From NCBI GenBank assembly GCA_015064395.1, contig SVSH01000001.1, positions 58,956 through 122,955 of the forward strand: a DNA stretch of 64,000 bases, in the 5' to 3' direction. This DNA is from Oscillospiraceae bacterium. Lineage in GTDB: Bacteria > Bacillota > Clostridia > Oscillospirales > CAG-272. The position numbers were made by a program, and so were the translations under genes. Of the stretch, positions 8,853 to 16,921 are shown one piece after another (the first letter of the stretch is position 1; every line of letters starts with the position of its first letter). Below the pieces are notes generated by a model. The model was not told the DNA's origin. It searched no databases and worked only from the letters and a program-made list of their open reading frames with translations.

Positions 8853-10349
8853 ATGAAAAAAACGCTCGTGTTGATGCTGTCGGCAATAGTACTCATCACC
8901 TGTTGCGTGCCCACAGCCGTGGCAGAGACAACAGAAGCTCCCACGGCAGAATATGTCGATGTGCTCAACTGTGACACGACACAGGGCTTTACTTCGGAGA
9001 TGCAAATCGCCTTGGACACCGAGGATTTCACACAGGGCGAGGCGGCGGTCTCCTTTACGACCAGCATTCCCGCGGCATCCAATGCAACGGCAAGCATTGA
9101 GGCTACCTTTGCCCCGTTGAATATCGGTCCTGCTTCCGTGTTGGAATTTGATTTTTATATTCCGGATCCGACTCTCCTGCGCTCTACCTATATCATCGCG
9201 ATTGATCTTGGCTCGGCAGGGAAGTCGGACGAACAGGTGATAGACTGGCCTGCTACCGTCTTCGATAGCATTACCGAGGCCGGTTGGTATCATCTGGAAT
9301 TGCCCTTTAGTCGAGCAATCAGCCTTGGCTTCGATGCTACGTCACTCAATTATTTCCGCTTGCTGTTGATGCAAATCAACCCCGAGACGGATCTGACCGA
9401 CGTGGTGATCAAACTGGATAACGTGCGTGTTAAGATCCCGCCTGTAACGACGATCATGGTTGATAATTGCGATTTTATCAACGAGGGCGCGTGGGTGAAT
9501 TGGATGAACAATCCGGTTGCCCGCGACCCCGTGAACAAAACGGAAGGAACCGCCAGCTTGAATTTTGGCTTCATCCACACCGAGCAATATGGCGGTTGGT
9601 CTATGGTCTGCGAAAACAACTATGCTCCCATCAATGCCACAGGCGCTCTCTATTTGGAAATGGATGTATATGTATCCGACGTGGAACGCATGAAGCATTC
9701 GCACTACGGCCAGGCTGGTATCAATATTGAGATCACATCGTCGGGGACGTGCGACTACAACGAATACAGCTGGTCCTTGAGCAATTACGTATCCAAGAAC
9801 GGCTGGACGCACATTCGGTTGCCGATTGCCGAGGCTATCACACCGGGAGCGGATCGCGGTGCGCCGGATATGTCGGCGATCAACTACCTGCGCTTCCATA
9901 TTTTAGGTGTGCGCGAGGGACCGATCGAATTCCGTGTGGATAACGTGTATTTCACGGCGATGCAGGATACGGAGGAGCCTTTCTACGGTGCAACTCCCAT
10001 CGGCAAGCAGGAGCCCGGCGAGAACCCCGGTGAGAACCCCGGTGAGAACCCCGGCGAGAACCCCGGTGAGAACCCCGGCGAGAACCCCGGTGAAAACCCC
10101 GGTGAAAACCCCGGCGAGAATCCCGGCGAGAATCCCGATGAGAACCCCGGCGAAACGCCATCGGATACCGATAGCAAGTTGCGCGCCGAACAGACGGCAC
10201 GGCGTGCCAAGATCCTTTTGTTGCTGATGATCTTTGCCATCATCGGCATTGACGTGGTCGTCATGGCAGTGCGCCGCCGAAATGAGAAGATAGTGCTGTC
10301 CGAAGGAGAATTGCCTCCGGACATGCCGCAAGACGAAGGAGATGCGTAA
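8853..10349 (+). CDS. Membrane-anchored surface protein: two beta-sandwich modules, PGEN repeats, C-terminal membrane anchor
   Basis: Unknown secreted protein of 498 residues. A signal peptide (MKKTLVLMLSAIVLITCC..AVA) is followed by two related modules (about 36-200 and 205-380), each ending in FR(L/V)DNV(R/Y), reminiscent of galactose-binding-like carbohydrate-binding folds. Residues 388-435 are twelve PGEN-type repeats acting as a wall-spanning stalk, then a membrane helix at about 452-472 and a basic tail RRRNEK. There is no LPxTG sorting signal. ATG 8853 follows AAAGAGGTG; the upstream ATG at 8817 lacks a site and would break the signal peptide. The second module resembles the N-terminus of the protein at 30049. 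A role in glycan binding at the cell surface is inferred. Confidence 0.75.
   Translation: MKKTLVLMLSAIVLITCCVPTAVAETTEAPTAEYVDVLNCDTTQGFTSEMQIALDTEDFTQGEAAVSFTTSIPAASNATASIEATFAPLNIGPASVLEFDFYIPDPTLLRSTYIIAIDLGSAGKSDEQVIDWPATVFDSITEAGWYHLELPFSRAISLGFDATSLNYFRLLLMQINPETDLTDVVIKLDNVRVKIPPVTTIMVDNCDFINEGAWVNWMNNPVARDPVNKTEGTASLNFGFIHTEQYGGWSMVCENNYAPINATGALYLEMDVYVSDVERMKHSHYGQAGINIEITSSGTCDYNEYSWSLSNYVSKNGWTHIRLPIAEAITPGADRGAPDMSAINYLRFHILGVREGPIEFRVDNVYFTAMQDTEEPFYGATPIGKQEPGENPGENPGENPGENPGENPGENPGENPGENPGENPGENPDENPGETPSDTDSKLRAEQTARRAKILLLLMIFAIIGIDVVVMAVRRRNEKIVLSEGELPPDMPQDEGDA
10014..10157 (+). repeat. Twelve tandem 12-bp units encoding PGEN
   Basis: Ten units encode PGEN, followed by PDEN and PGET. 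Units differ only at silent third positions (GGC/GGT, GAG/GAA, AAC/AAT) apart from the last two, the pattern expected of slippage-prone coding repeats. It makes an extended, acidic, proline-rich stalk between the surface modules and the membrane helix. Confidence 0.97.
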
Positions 10350-10585
10350 TGGCACGGGTACAGCGCTTTCACGTTGTGTGCGGCGACGTCGCACATGAGC
10401 TGATCTACACTTGTCCCCGCTTTTCTCGCCACGTGGTGCTGGAGATCGACGGAGAACGATTCGAATTGCCCAAGGGCGAGCGGCAAGAGCCCTTTCGCCT
10501 TGGCGACGAGCAGGCGATCCTTTGCATCGACCGCAACGGTCGGGCGAGTATCCTTGTCCGCGAGGGCGAGGTAAGGGAAGAGTAA
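10349..10585 (+). CDS. Small cytoplasmic protein of unknown function (78 aa)
   Basis: Not recognised. The start ATG shares its first base with the TAA stop of the surface protein gene, so translation is probably coupled. The product is soluble, begins MARVQRFHVVCGDVAHELIY and contains paired short beta segments (VVLEIDGERFELPKG, AILCIDRNGRASILV), suggesting a small all-beta domain. No cysteine motif, membrane segment or catalytic motif is visible. A terminator follows directly at 10602, so this gene ends the two-gene unit. Confidence 0.6.
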   Translation: MARVQRFHVVCGDVAHELIYTCPRFSRHVVLEIDGERFELPKGERQEPFRLGDEQAILCIDRNGRASILVREGEVREE

Positions 10586-10601
10586 TTTCTTTCTGAATAT
10601 G

Positions 10602-10634
10602 AAAGAGCGACAGGAGTTGTCCTGTCGCTCTTTT
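10602..10634. terminator. Bidirectional terminator between convergent units
   Basis: A 14-bp perfect stem AAAGAGCGACAGGA/TCCTGTCGCTCTTT with loop GTTG. A-rich left and T-rich right flanks let it serve both the rightward surface-protein unit and the leftward tdk-udk unit. Confidence 0.9.
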
Positions 10635-10642
10635 ACTATCGA

Positions 10643-11269
10643 TCATTCTCCCAGCTGCTTTTTAATGCGGGTAACGATCATATCAATGGCCGCGGGATTG
10701 TCACCGCCGCCGGGGACGATGATGTCGGCGTAGCGCTTGTAGGGCTCAACGAAGGCCTCGTGCATAGGCTTGACGGTGGTCAGATACTGGGTAATGACCG
10801 AGGCAAGCGAGCGTCCGCGTTCCTCGGTGTCGCGTAAAATGCGGCGCAGGATGCGCTCGTCGGCGTCTGTGTCTACAAAAATACGAAGATCCATCATGTC
10901 GCGCAAGGCAGGGTCGGAGAACAGCAAGATGCCCTCCAGAAGGATAACGGCGCGAGGTTGGACGCAGGTAGTGGAATTGGAGCGGTTGTGCACGGTGTAA
11001 TCGTACACGGGGACCTCTACGGCTTGTCCTTGGCACAAAAGCTGCAAATGATCGCGCAAAAGCTCCGTCTCAAAGGCGTCGGGATGGTCGTAGTTTTGCA
11101 GACAACGCTCCTCGTACGTTTTGTCGTTTTGCGCGCGGTAATAGCTGTCGTGCGTGATGACGGCTACGCGGTCACCAAAGGCGTCGGCAATGTGACGGGC
11201 CAGCGTCGTTTTGCCGCTTCCCGTGCCGCCGGCGATGCCAATGATCAAAACGTTCTCATTCCGCGTCAT
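10643..11269 (-). CDS. udk: Uridine kinase
   Basis: Phosphorylates uridine and cytidine to UMP/CMP in pyrimidine salvage, cytoplasmic. The Walker A loop IGIAGGTGSGKTT is near the N-terminus, followed by the nucleoside-binding region ITHDSYYRA and YDHPDAFETELL, VPVYDYTVHNRS and the PGGGDN near the end, all typical of Udk. The 208-residue length fits the family (about 210). The chosen ATG at 11269 gives MTRNENVLIIG; the frame stays open upstream into tdk but without a ribosome binding site. It begins 2 bp after the tdk stop, so the two salvage kinases form one operon. Confidence 0.95.
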   Translation of the reverse strand: MTRNENVLIIGIAGGTGSGKTTLARHIADAFGDRVAVITHDSYYRAQNDKTYEERCLQNYDHPDAFETELLRDHLQLLCQGQAVEVPVYDYTVHNRSNSTTCVQPRAVILLEGILLFSDPALRDMMDLRIFVDTDADERILRRILRDTEERGRSLASVITQYLTTVKPMHEAFVEPYKRYADIIVPGGGDNPAAIDMIVTRIKKQLGE

Positions 11270-11271
11270 GC

Positions 11272-11859
11272 TCAGCCCTCGCCTTTCTTTTGCTGCTCGA
11301 TGGCCTGCATCCAACAGCTGTGGCACATGGCCACGTAGGAATCGTTGCCGCCAAGCAGGATCTGTCCGCCCTCGGTCACGACTCGTCCCTCGCCGTCAAT
11401 GCGGGCATTGACGATGGCTTTTTTGCCGCAGGTGCAGATGGTTTTGATCTCGGTGATGGAGTCGGCAACCTCGAACAGACGTCTGCTGCCCTCAAACAGA
11501 TGCGTCAAAAAGTCGGTGCGCAGACCAAAGCAGAGAACGGGTATGTTTAGCTTGTCGACGATGAGGCGAAGCTGGTCGATCTGGTCAGCCGTGAAAAACT
11601 GGCACTCGTCCGCAATGATGACGTGGTAGTCACGGAGAGTCATGAATTGCTCATACAGATCCGTCTTTGGCGTGGCGACGTAAGCCTTGGCCTGAAGTCC
11701 AATGCGGGAACGCACGGTGTCCGCACCGTCGCGATCGTCAATGGAGGGCTTGATCAGCCACACCTTCATGCCGCGTTCCTCGTAGTTGAATTTGGTGATC
11801 AGGGCGTTGGCCGTCTTGGAGGAGCCCATCGCGCCGTACTTAAAATATAGCTTTGCCAT
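11272..11859 (-). CDS. tdk: Thymidine kinase (type II)
   Basis: Makes dTMP from thymidine with ATP. The P-loop is YGAMGSSKTANAL, an unusual but accepted variant of GPMFSGKS; the Walker B-like DECQFF and the C-terminal zinc-binding pairs CTCG and CHSC are visible. At 195 residues it is full length. ATG 11859 follows AAGGAGATAGGACAGAC. The operon with udk is fully dedicated to pyrimidine nucleoside salvage. An extended -10 (TGCTATACT) lies at 11919-11927 on the minus strand, with no clear -35. Confidence 0.95.
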   Translation of the reverse strand: MAKLYFKYGAMGSSKTANALITKFNYEERGMKVWLIKPSIDDRDGADTVRSRIGLQAKAYVATPKTDLYEQFMTLRDYHVIIADECQFFTADQIDQLRLIVDKLNIPVLCFGLRTDFLTHLFEGSRRLFEVADSITEIKTICTCGKKAIVNARIDGEGRVVTEGGQILLGGNDSYVAMCHSCWMQAIEQQKKGEG

Positions 11860-12005
11860 GTCTGTCCTATCTCCTTGCTTGGATTTGGTGTGATCGCGTT
11901 CGGAGGAGTGATGTGACCAGTATAGCATATTTTGTCGAACGGGGCAAGAGGAAAAACAAAAAAAGAATAGGAAAAAGACGGCGTGGCAAATAATTGCAGT
12001 GGAGT

Positions 12006-12018
12006 GTGACTAAATCAC
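12006..12018. promoter_or_regulatory. Crp/Fnr-type box upstream of the flavodiiron gene
   Basis: GTGACTAAATCAC, a near-perfect 13-bp palindrome identical to the box before trxA and close to the one before ferritin. Its centre (12012) is about 42 bp before the start predicted from the -10 TATAAT at 12042-12047. No -35 hexamer is present, as expected for a class II activated promoter. Confidence 0.75.
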
Positions 12019-12076
12019 TTGCGCTTTTGCAAATGGCGTGGTATAATAAATCGATTAAATAAAAGGAGATATTCTC

Positions 12077-13864
12077 ATGATCACCAATGATATCAAATAC
12101 ATCGGCGTCAACGACCATAAGATCGATCTGTTCGAGGGACAGTACGTCGTGCCTAACGGTATGTCTTACAATTCCTACGTCATCCTGGACGAAAAGATCG
12201 CAGTTATGGATACGGTTGACGTCAATTTTACGCACGAATGGCTGGATAATCTGCAAAGCGCGCTGGCGGGAAGAATGCCCGATTATCTGATCGTCCAGCA
12301 CATGGAGCCCGATCATTCGGCCAATATCGTCAATTTCCTCAAGGCCTATCCCGCGACTCGTGTGGTAGCCTCGGCCAAGGCCTTTGCCATGATGAAAAAC
12401 TTTTTCGGCACGGATTTCTCTGACAACCGCATCGTCGTCGGAGAAGGAGACACGCTGTCCCTGGGTAAGCACACGCTGACCTTTGTCACTGCCCCCATGG
12501 TGCACTGGCCCGAGGTCATCGTCACCTACGACAGCTACGACAAGGTGCTGTTCTCGGCCGACGGCTTTGGCAAGTTCGGTGCGCTTGACGTCGAGGAGGA
12601 CTGGGCGTGCGAGGCAAGACGCTACTATATCGGTATCGTCGGCAAGTATGGTGCACAGGTGCAAAATCTGCTCAAAAAGGCGGCCGGTCTTGATATTGAG
12701 ATCATCTGCCCGTTGCATGGACCCGTGCTCAAGGAAAATCTGGGCTATTATCTGGGACTGTACAACACCTGGTCGAGCTACCAGCCCGAGGAGGAGGGCA
12801 TCGTGATCGCCTATACCTCGGTGTACGGCAACACCAAAAAGGCTGTGATGCAGCTGGCGGACAAGCTCAAAGCCAACGGATGTCCCAAGGTCGTTGTCAA
12901 TGACCTTGCCCGTTGCGATATGGCTGAGGCGGTTGAGGATGCCTTCCGCTACAGCAAGCTGGTGTTGGCAACCACGACCTACAACGCAGACATTTTCCCC
13001 TTTATGCGGGAGTTTATCCATCACCTGACCGAGCGCAATTACAGCAACCGCACCGTGGCCCTCATCGAAAACGGCAGCTGGGCACCCTTGGCCGCTAAGG
13101 TCATGCGCGGTATGCTGGAGGGCTGCAAAAATCTGACCTTTACCGATACGACGGTCAAGATCCTGTCTGCGCTGAACGAGCAAAGCAGCACGCAGCTGAA
13201 CACACTTGCGGACGAGCTTTGCCGCGACTATCTGGCACAGCAGGATGCCACGGCCAACAAAAACGATCTGACGGCGCTGTTCAAGATCGGATACGGCCTG
13301 TACGTCATCACCTCGAACGACGGCAAAAAGGACAACGGTCTGATCGTCAACACGGTGACCCAGGTCACCAACACCCCCAACCGTATCGCCGTGACCATCA
13401 ACAAGGATACCTATTCTCACCACGTCATCAAGCAGACGGGCAAGATGAATATCAACTGCCTGACGGTGGATGCCCCCTTCAAGGTCTTTGAGGTGTTTGG
13501 CTTCCAGAGCGGTCGCAACGTGAATAAGTTTGCCGATTGCGAGCCGCTTCGCTCGGACAACGGCCTTGTGTTCCTGCCCCGCTATATCAACTCGTTTATG
13601 TCGCTTGAGGTGGAGCAGTACGTCGATCTGGACACGCATGGTATGTTCATTTGCTCGGTCTGTGAGGCAAGAGTTCTGTCTGACCGCGAGACCATGACTT
13701 ATTCGTATTATCACGCCAATGTCAAGCCCCGTCCCAAAACGGAGGGCAAGCGGGGCTACGTTTGCAAGATCTGCGGCTACGTCTATGAGGGCGAGACACT
13801 GCCCGAGGATTTTGTCTGCCCGCTTTGCAAGCACGGTGCGGCTGACTTTGAGCCGATTCAATAA
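12077..13864 (+). CDS. Flavodiiron protein fused to flavin reductase and rubredoxin domains
   Basis: Reduces O2 to water or NO to N2O in anaerobes. Domain order over 595 residues: metallo-beta-lactamase-like diiron domain (1-250; ligand motif H75-M-E77-P-D79-H80, later MVHWPE, SADGFG, LHGP); FMN flavodoxin domain (about 255-395, AYTSVYGNTKKA); flavin reductase-like FMN domain (about 400-550); C-terminal rubredoxin (about 553-592, CKICGY and CPLCKHG). With its own rubredoxin and flavin reductase modules, it could take electrons from NAD(P)H without separate partners (inference). Start: AAAAGGAG 8 bp before ATG 12077. It carries a Crp/Fnr-type box at 12006. Confidence 0.95.
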   Translation: MITNDIKYIGVNDHKIDLFEGQYVVPNGMSYNSYVILDEKIAVMDTVDVNFTHEWLDNLQSALAGRMPDYLIVQHMEPDHSANIVNFLKAYPATRVVASAKAFAMMKNFFGTDFSDNRIVVGEGDTLSLGKHTLTFVTAPMVHWPEVIVTYDSYDKVLFSADGFGKFGALDVEEDWACEARRYYIGIVGKYGAQVQNLLKKAAGLDIEIICPLHGPVLKENLGYYLGLYNTWSSYQPEEEGIVIAYTSVYGNTKKAVMQLADKLKANGCPKVVVNDLARCDMAEAVEDAFRYSKLVLATTTYNADIFPFMREFIHHLTERNYSNRTVALIENGSWAPLAAKVMRGMLEGCKNLTFTDTTVKILSALNEQSSTQLNTLADELCRDYLAQQDATANKNDLTALFKIGYGLYVITSNDGKKDNGLIVNTVTQVTNTPNRIAVTINKDTYSHHVIKQTGKMNINCLTVDAPFKVFEVFGFQSGRNVNKFADCEPLRSDNGLVFLPRYINSFMSLEVEQYVDLDTHGMFICSVCEARVLSDRETMTYSYYHANVKPRPKTEGKRGYVCKICGYVYEGETLPEDFVCPLCKHGAADFEPIQ

Positions 13865-13927
13865 CGAAACAAGCAAGGGGAGCACGTAAGTGGTCCCCTC
13901 TCTCTTGGAAAAAACGTAAAATTGTGA

Positions 13928-13956
13928 TTGCAAAGCCAAAAGAGATATGCTATAAT
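13928..13956 (+). promoter_or_regulatory. Sigma-A type promoter for the DUF5698/chromate transporter operon
   Basis: TTGCAA (13928-13933) and TATAAT (13951-13956) with a 17-bp spacer, followed by AAAAGGAG and the ATG at 13993. Confidence 0.75.
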
Positions 13957-13992
13957 AAATACGTAATATTGATTTGAAAAAGGAGACGTTCT

Positions 13993-14535
13993 ATGTCTGA
14001 ATTTTTGGCGTCCCTGCATCCTGCACTCGTTTGCCTGATCGTTTGCCTGGCAAAGATCATCGAGATCACCATTCAGTCGCTTAAGACCTGCATGATGGTC
14101 AAGGGGCAGCGCCTCAAGGCGGCGGGACTGGGATTTGTGGAGTGCACCATCTGGGGTCTTGTGATCTCTACCATCATCAGTACGCTGGGGGACAATCTTG
14201 TGCTTCTGCTGTTTTATTGCATGGGCTATGCGACGGGACTTTTCCTGGGCTCGACCATTGAAAATAAGATCGCGTTGGGCACCTCTAATTTGGAGCTGAT
14301 TGCCGGTGACGACAGCACGGGGAAGATCACGGCCTATCTCAAGGAGAATAACCGCGGCTACACCGTATTCGAGGGACACGGCTCCAAGGATAAGATGAAT
14401 ATGATCTTTATCGTGCTTCCTCGTCGCGAGACGCCTCGTGTACTCAAGGATATCCGTCGGGCGTGCGACAATAAGGTGTTTGTCGTGGCAAGTGACGTCA
14501 GCAAATACGCCGGCGGCTATGGTATGATGAAATGA
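13993..14535 (+). CDS. DUF5698/DUF2179 membrane protein (UPF0316, YebE-like)
   Basis: Conserved Firmicutes membrane protein of unknown function. Three to four hydrophobic segments fill the first 95 residues, including the family stretch EITIQSLKTCMMVKGQRL and GYATGLFLGSTIENKIALG; the C-terminal half is a soluble DUF2179-like domain with GYTVFEGHGSKDKMNMIFIV. The 180-residue length fits the family. The last four bases overlap the first chromate transporter gene, so the three genes appear co-translated; whether the protein affects that transporter is unknown. Confidence 0.85.
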   Translation: MSEFLASLHPALVCLIVCLAKIIEITIQSLKTCMMVKGQRLKAAGLGFVECTIWGLVISTIISTLGDNLVLLLFYCMGYATGLFLGSTIENKIALGTSNLELIAGDDSTGKITAYLKENNRGYTVFEGHGSKDKMNMIFIVLPRRETPRVLKDIRRACDNKVFVVASDVSKYAGGYGMMK

Positions 14536-15116
14536 AAAATCGATCGTATCGAGAGGTGCTTGACCTCTTTTTGACCATGCTCAAGATCGGGCTGTTCACC
14601 TTCGGCGGTGGATATGCCATGATCGCCCTGCTTGAAAGCGAATTTGTTTCGAAGAAAAAATGGCTCGAGCGGCAGGAGTTTTTGGACCTCGCCGCCATCG
14701 CCGAGTCGACGCCCGGCCCCATTGCCATCAATGCGGCCACCTACATCGGCTACAAGCGGTGCGGCTTTTGGGGATCCTTTGCGGCAACGCTGGGCGTTTG
14801 CATCCCCTCGTTTGTCATCATTTATGCCATTTCCTTGTTTTTTGACGCCTTCATGGCCCTGCATCTGGTGCAGTGCGCCTTCCGGGGCATTCAGGTGTGC
14901 GTGGTGTATCTGATCCTCTCGGCAGGGATTAAGTTACTGAAGGCACTCAAGAGAACGGCGTGGAACGTCGCCATCGTGCTCGTTACGATGATGCTCATGC
15001 TGACCTGCTCCTTGCTCGCGATCCGCTTTTCCACCATTGCTTACATCCTCGCCTGCGGCGTGCTGGGGCTTGCTGTTGATCTGATCAGGCGAGTCAGAAG
15101 GGGGGAGAGGGCATGA
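14532..15116 (+). CDS. Chromate transporter family half-protein, first of pair
   Basis: Membrane protein of the CHR family, short-chain type (194 residues, about six helices). The signature FGGGYAMIALLESEF near the N-terminus and AESTPGPIAINAATYIG are diagnostic. In this subfamily two adjacent genes encode the two halves of the transporter, which act as a heterodimer; the second half starts 4 bp before this one ends. Chromate export has been shown for some pairs, but the natural anion in gut anaerobes is not established. Starts with an ATGA overlap with the upstream gene. Confidence 0.92.
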   Translation: MKNRSYREVLDLFLTMLKIGLFTFGGGYAMIALLESEFVSKKKWLERQEFLDLAAIAESTPGPIAINAATYIGYKRCGFWGSFAATLGVCIPSFVIIYAISLFFDAFMALHLVQCAFRGIQVCVVYLILSAGIKLLKALKRTAWNVAIVLVTMMLMLTCSLLAIRFSTIAYILACGVLGLAVDLIRRVRRGERA

Positions 15117-15685
15117 TCTACTGGCTTTTGTTCTGGACCTTCTTTCAGGCCGGTGCCTTTTCCTTTGGCGGCGGCTTTGGCATGATCTCCATTATCCGTG
15201 ATCAGGTGCTCTCGCACGGATGGCTGACCGAGGAGGAATTGCTCAATATCATCGCGGTAGCCGAATCGACCCCCGGCCCCATCGCCGTGAATATCGCCAC
15301 CTTCGTCGGGGCAGAGCAGGCGGGTCTTTTGGGATCGTTGCTGGCAACGCTTGGCATCGTTCTTCCTTCGTTTATCATCATTCTGATCATCGCTGCGTTT
15401 GCCGGGCGGCTGATGAAATATGCGCCCGTGCAGGCCTTCCTTGGCGGCATCCGCCCCTGCGTAGTGGGAATGATCCTGGCCATGTCCGCTATCTTGCTGT
15501 TGCAGCAGACGTTGGACCTTGGTAGCGTGTACGATGCTCTCGCCCCCGATCTGCGTGCCATGATCCTGCTCTCGGGCCTATTTGTGATTGCCGCATTTTA
15601 TCGGCGGCTGACAAAAAAGCACCCCTCGCCGATTGTGATGATCTTGATCTCGGCCGGCTTGGGAATGCTGTTTTACGGTATGTAA
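15113..15685 (+). CDS. Chromate transporter family half-protein, second of pair
   Basis: Second short-chain CHR protein (190 residues), paralogous to its neighbour: FGGGFGMISIIRDQV and AESTPGPIAVNIATFVG repeat the same motifs. Hydrophobic segments alternate throughout. The ATGA overlap with the first half fixes the start and implies equimolar synthesis of both halves. The operon ends at a GC-rich hairpin at 15709. Confidence 0.92.
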   Translation: MIYWLLFWTFFQAGAFSFGGGFGMISIIRDQVLSHGWLTEEELLNIIAVAESTPGPIAVNIATFVGAEQAGLLGSLLATLGIVLPSFIIILIIAAFAGRLMKYAPVQAFLGGIRPCVVGMILAMSAILLLQQTLDLGSVYDALAPDLRAMILLSGLFVIAAFYRRLTKKHPSPIVMILISAGLGMLFYGM

Positions 15686-15708
15686 GGATAGGTGGTTGCC
15701 GATCAATA

Positions 15709-15732
15709 AAGGCCGCGATTACCCGCGGCCTT
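15709..15732 (+). terminator. GC-rich hairpin after the chromate transporter pair
   Basis: AAGGCCGCG/CGCGGCCTT, 9-bp stem with a 6-base loop. The following T-run is poor (GGATAG), so it is a weak terminator or an mRNA end-stabilising hairpin. Confidence 0.55.
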
Positions 15733-15756
15733 GGATAGATGGTTTTACGTATGATT

Positions 15757-15769
15757 GTGACTAAATCAC
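15757..15769. promoter_or_regulatory. Crp/Fnr-type box upstream of trxA
   Basis: GTGACTAAATCAC, the same 13-mer as at 12006. Its centre (15763) is about 41 bp before the start predicted from the -10 TACAAT at 15792-15797. No -35 hexamer is present. Confidence 0.75.
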
Positions 15770-15831
15770 GGAATATATGCGGAAACTATGGTACAATAAG
15801 GTGTAAAACAAAGAGTAAAGGAGACAGTGAT

Positions 15832-16140
15832 ATGTCAGTCATGAAAATAAATCAAGGTAATTTTGAATCGGTCAAGAACAGCGATCGCCCCGTTCTGCTT
15901 GACTTTTATGCCGATTGGTGCGGTCCTTGCCGTATGCTCTCGCCCGTGGTGGACGAGATCGCCAAGGAGCGAGAAGACATCCTCGTTGGCAAGATCAACG
16001 TGGACGAGGAGGAGGATCTGGCACGTGAGTTTGGCGTGTTCAGCATCCCGACGCTAGTGGTGATGAAGGGTGGCCGCGTGGTCAGCCAGTCTGCAGGCGT
16101 GCGCCCCAAGGCACAGATCCTTGCTATGTTAGAGGGTTAA
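15832..16140 (+). CDS. trxA: Thioredoxin
   Basis: Small cytoplasmic dithiol oxidoreductase, 102 residues. The active site is W29-C30-G31-P32-C33; the cis-proline loop SIPTLVVM and the C-terminal GVRPKAQIL are in place. ATG 15832 follows AAAGGAG by 8 bp. It has its own promoter with a Crp/Fnr-type box and sits beside the flavodiiron, regulator and ferritin genes, pointing to an oxidative or nitrosative stress role rather than general housekeeping (inference). Its 3' end overlaps the convergent regulator gene by 12 bp. Confidence 0.96.
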   Translation: MSVMKINQGNFESVKNSDRPVLLDFYADWCGPCRMLSPVVDEIAKEREDILVGKINVDEEEDLAREFGVFSIPTLVVMKGGRVVSQSAGVRPKAQILAMLEG

Positions 16141-16806
16141 TGCGCGCAGCCGCTTTTTATCCAAGATCCGAATACCCTCGCTCCGAGAGGCGGTAATGAG
16201 CCCCTCGGCGGCGAAATATTTGAGCATACGAGTTACGACCTCACGGGCAGATCCCATGTATTTGGCGATCTGCTCGTGTGTTAATTTTACGGTGTCCGTG
16301 CCACTCTGGGCACACTCGTCCAAAAGGAAAATGGCCAGTCGCTTGTCCATGCTCATGAACAAGATCTGTTGCATGACCCACATGACGTCCGAAAAACGGC
16401 TGACGGCACTTTCCAAGGCAAAAATTTTAGCCTCGGGCAGCTTTCGTGCGACGTCTTCAAAGGCACAGCCGCCCACGATGACGCAGTCGCTGTTCTCTTC
16501 CGCGTCGATGTGAACGTCAAAGGTGATGGTCTCCAGCACGCAGGAGGCCGAGAGAATGCAGAGGTCTCCGGGAAAGAGGCGGTATAGGGTGATCTCCTTT
16601 CCTTCTTCGGAGAGCAGATATAGTCGCAGTGTGCCGGAACGGATGAAGATCACGCCGGTGCATTCGCCCCCGTCGTGTACGTTGGTGCCCTTATCAAAAT
16701 GAACGTAGTATGACGAACGCAAGAAGGTTTCTTTATGCTCCGGGCTCATCTTCGGCCAAAAAGGGAAGGTCGTCTCAAACAGCTCGTTCAAATGTTGCTT
16801 ATCCAT
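16129..16806 (-). CDS. Crp/Fnr family transcriptional regulator
   Basis: 225 residues: cyclic nucleotide-binding-like beta-barrel (about 20-120, with FIRSGTLRLYLLSEEG and GDLCILSASC), a dimer helix, and a C-terminal winged helix-turn-helix (LTHEQIAKYMGSAREVVTRM). In the recognition helix R188, E189 and R193 have the same spacing as R180, E181 and R185 of E. coli CRP, which read GTGA. This matches the GTGAC-N3-RTCAC boxes before the flavodiiron gene, trxA and ferritin. No N-terminal FNR-type cysteine cluster is seen; C102 and C106 in the barrel are candidate sensors, cofactor unknown. ATG 16806 follows AAAGGAG. It has its own TTGAAT-N17-TATAAT promoter. Confidence 0.93.
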   Translation of the reverse strand: MDKQHLNELFETTFPFWPKMSPEHKETFLRSSYYVHFDKGTNVHDGGECTGVIFIRSGTLRLYLLSEEGKEITLYRLFPGDLCILSASCVLETITFDVHIDAEENSDCVIVGGCAFEDVARKLPEAKIFALESAVSRFSDVMWVMQQILFMSMDKRLAIFLLDECAQSGTDTVKLTHEQIAKYMGSAREVVTRMLKYFAAEGLITASRSEGIRILDKKRLRALTL

Positions 16807-16839
16807 GCGATACTCCTTTGAAGACTGGAATATGAGTCA

Positions 16840-16868
16840 ATTATACCACTTCGTTTTGTGAAATTCAA
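16840..16868 (-). promoter_or_regulatory. Promoter of the Crp/Fnr regulator gene
   Basis: Read on the minus strand, TTGAAT (16863-16868) and TATAAT (16840-16845) with a 17-bp spacer. Having a usable -35, it does not look dependent on the box at 16909, which lies more than 70 bp upstream. Confidence 0.65.
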
Positions 16869-16908
16869 TCGTTTCGGACAAAATATTTGGCATAAAACGT
16901 ACAGCTTT

Positions 16909-16921
16909 GTGACTCGGTCAC
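16909..16921. promoter_or_regulatory. Crp/Fnr-type box upstream of ferritin
   Basis: GTGACTCGGTCAC, a perfect 5-bp-arm palindrome with a 3-base centre. It is centred (16915) about 41 bp before the start predicted from the -10 TATAAT at 16944-16949; no -35 hexamer. It lies in the divergent gap between the regulator gene and ferritin. Confidence 0.75.

Noticed and set aside
10014-10157. CRISPR-like direct repeats
   Set aside because: Units are contiguous, 12 bp, in frame and coding; there are no spacers.
13921-13933. TTGTGATTGCAAA as a fourth Crp/Fnr box before the DUF5698 operon
   Set aside because: Only one half-site matches, its distance to the -10 is wrong, and the promoter has a usable -35.
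11867-13939. 690-codon minus-strand frame opposite the flavodiiron gene
   Set aside because: Shadow of a confidently identified gene; composition has no domain logic.
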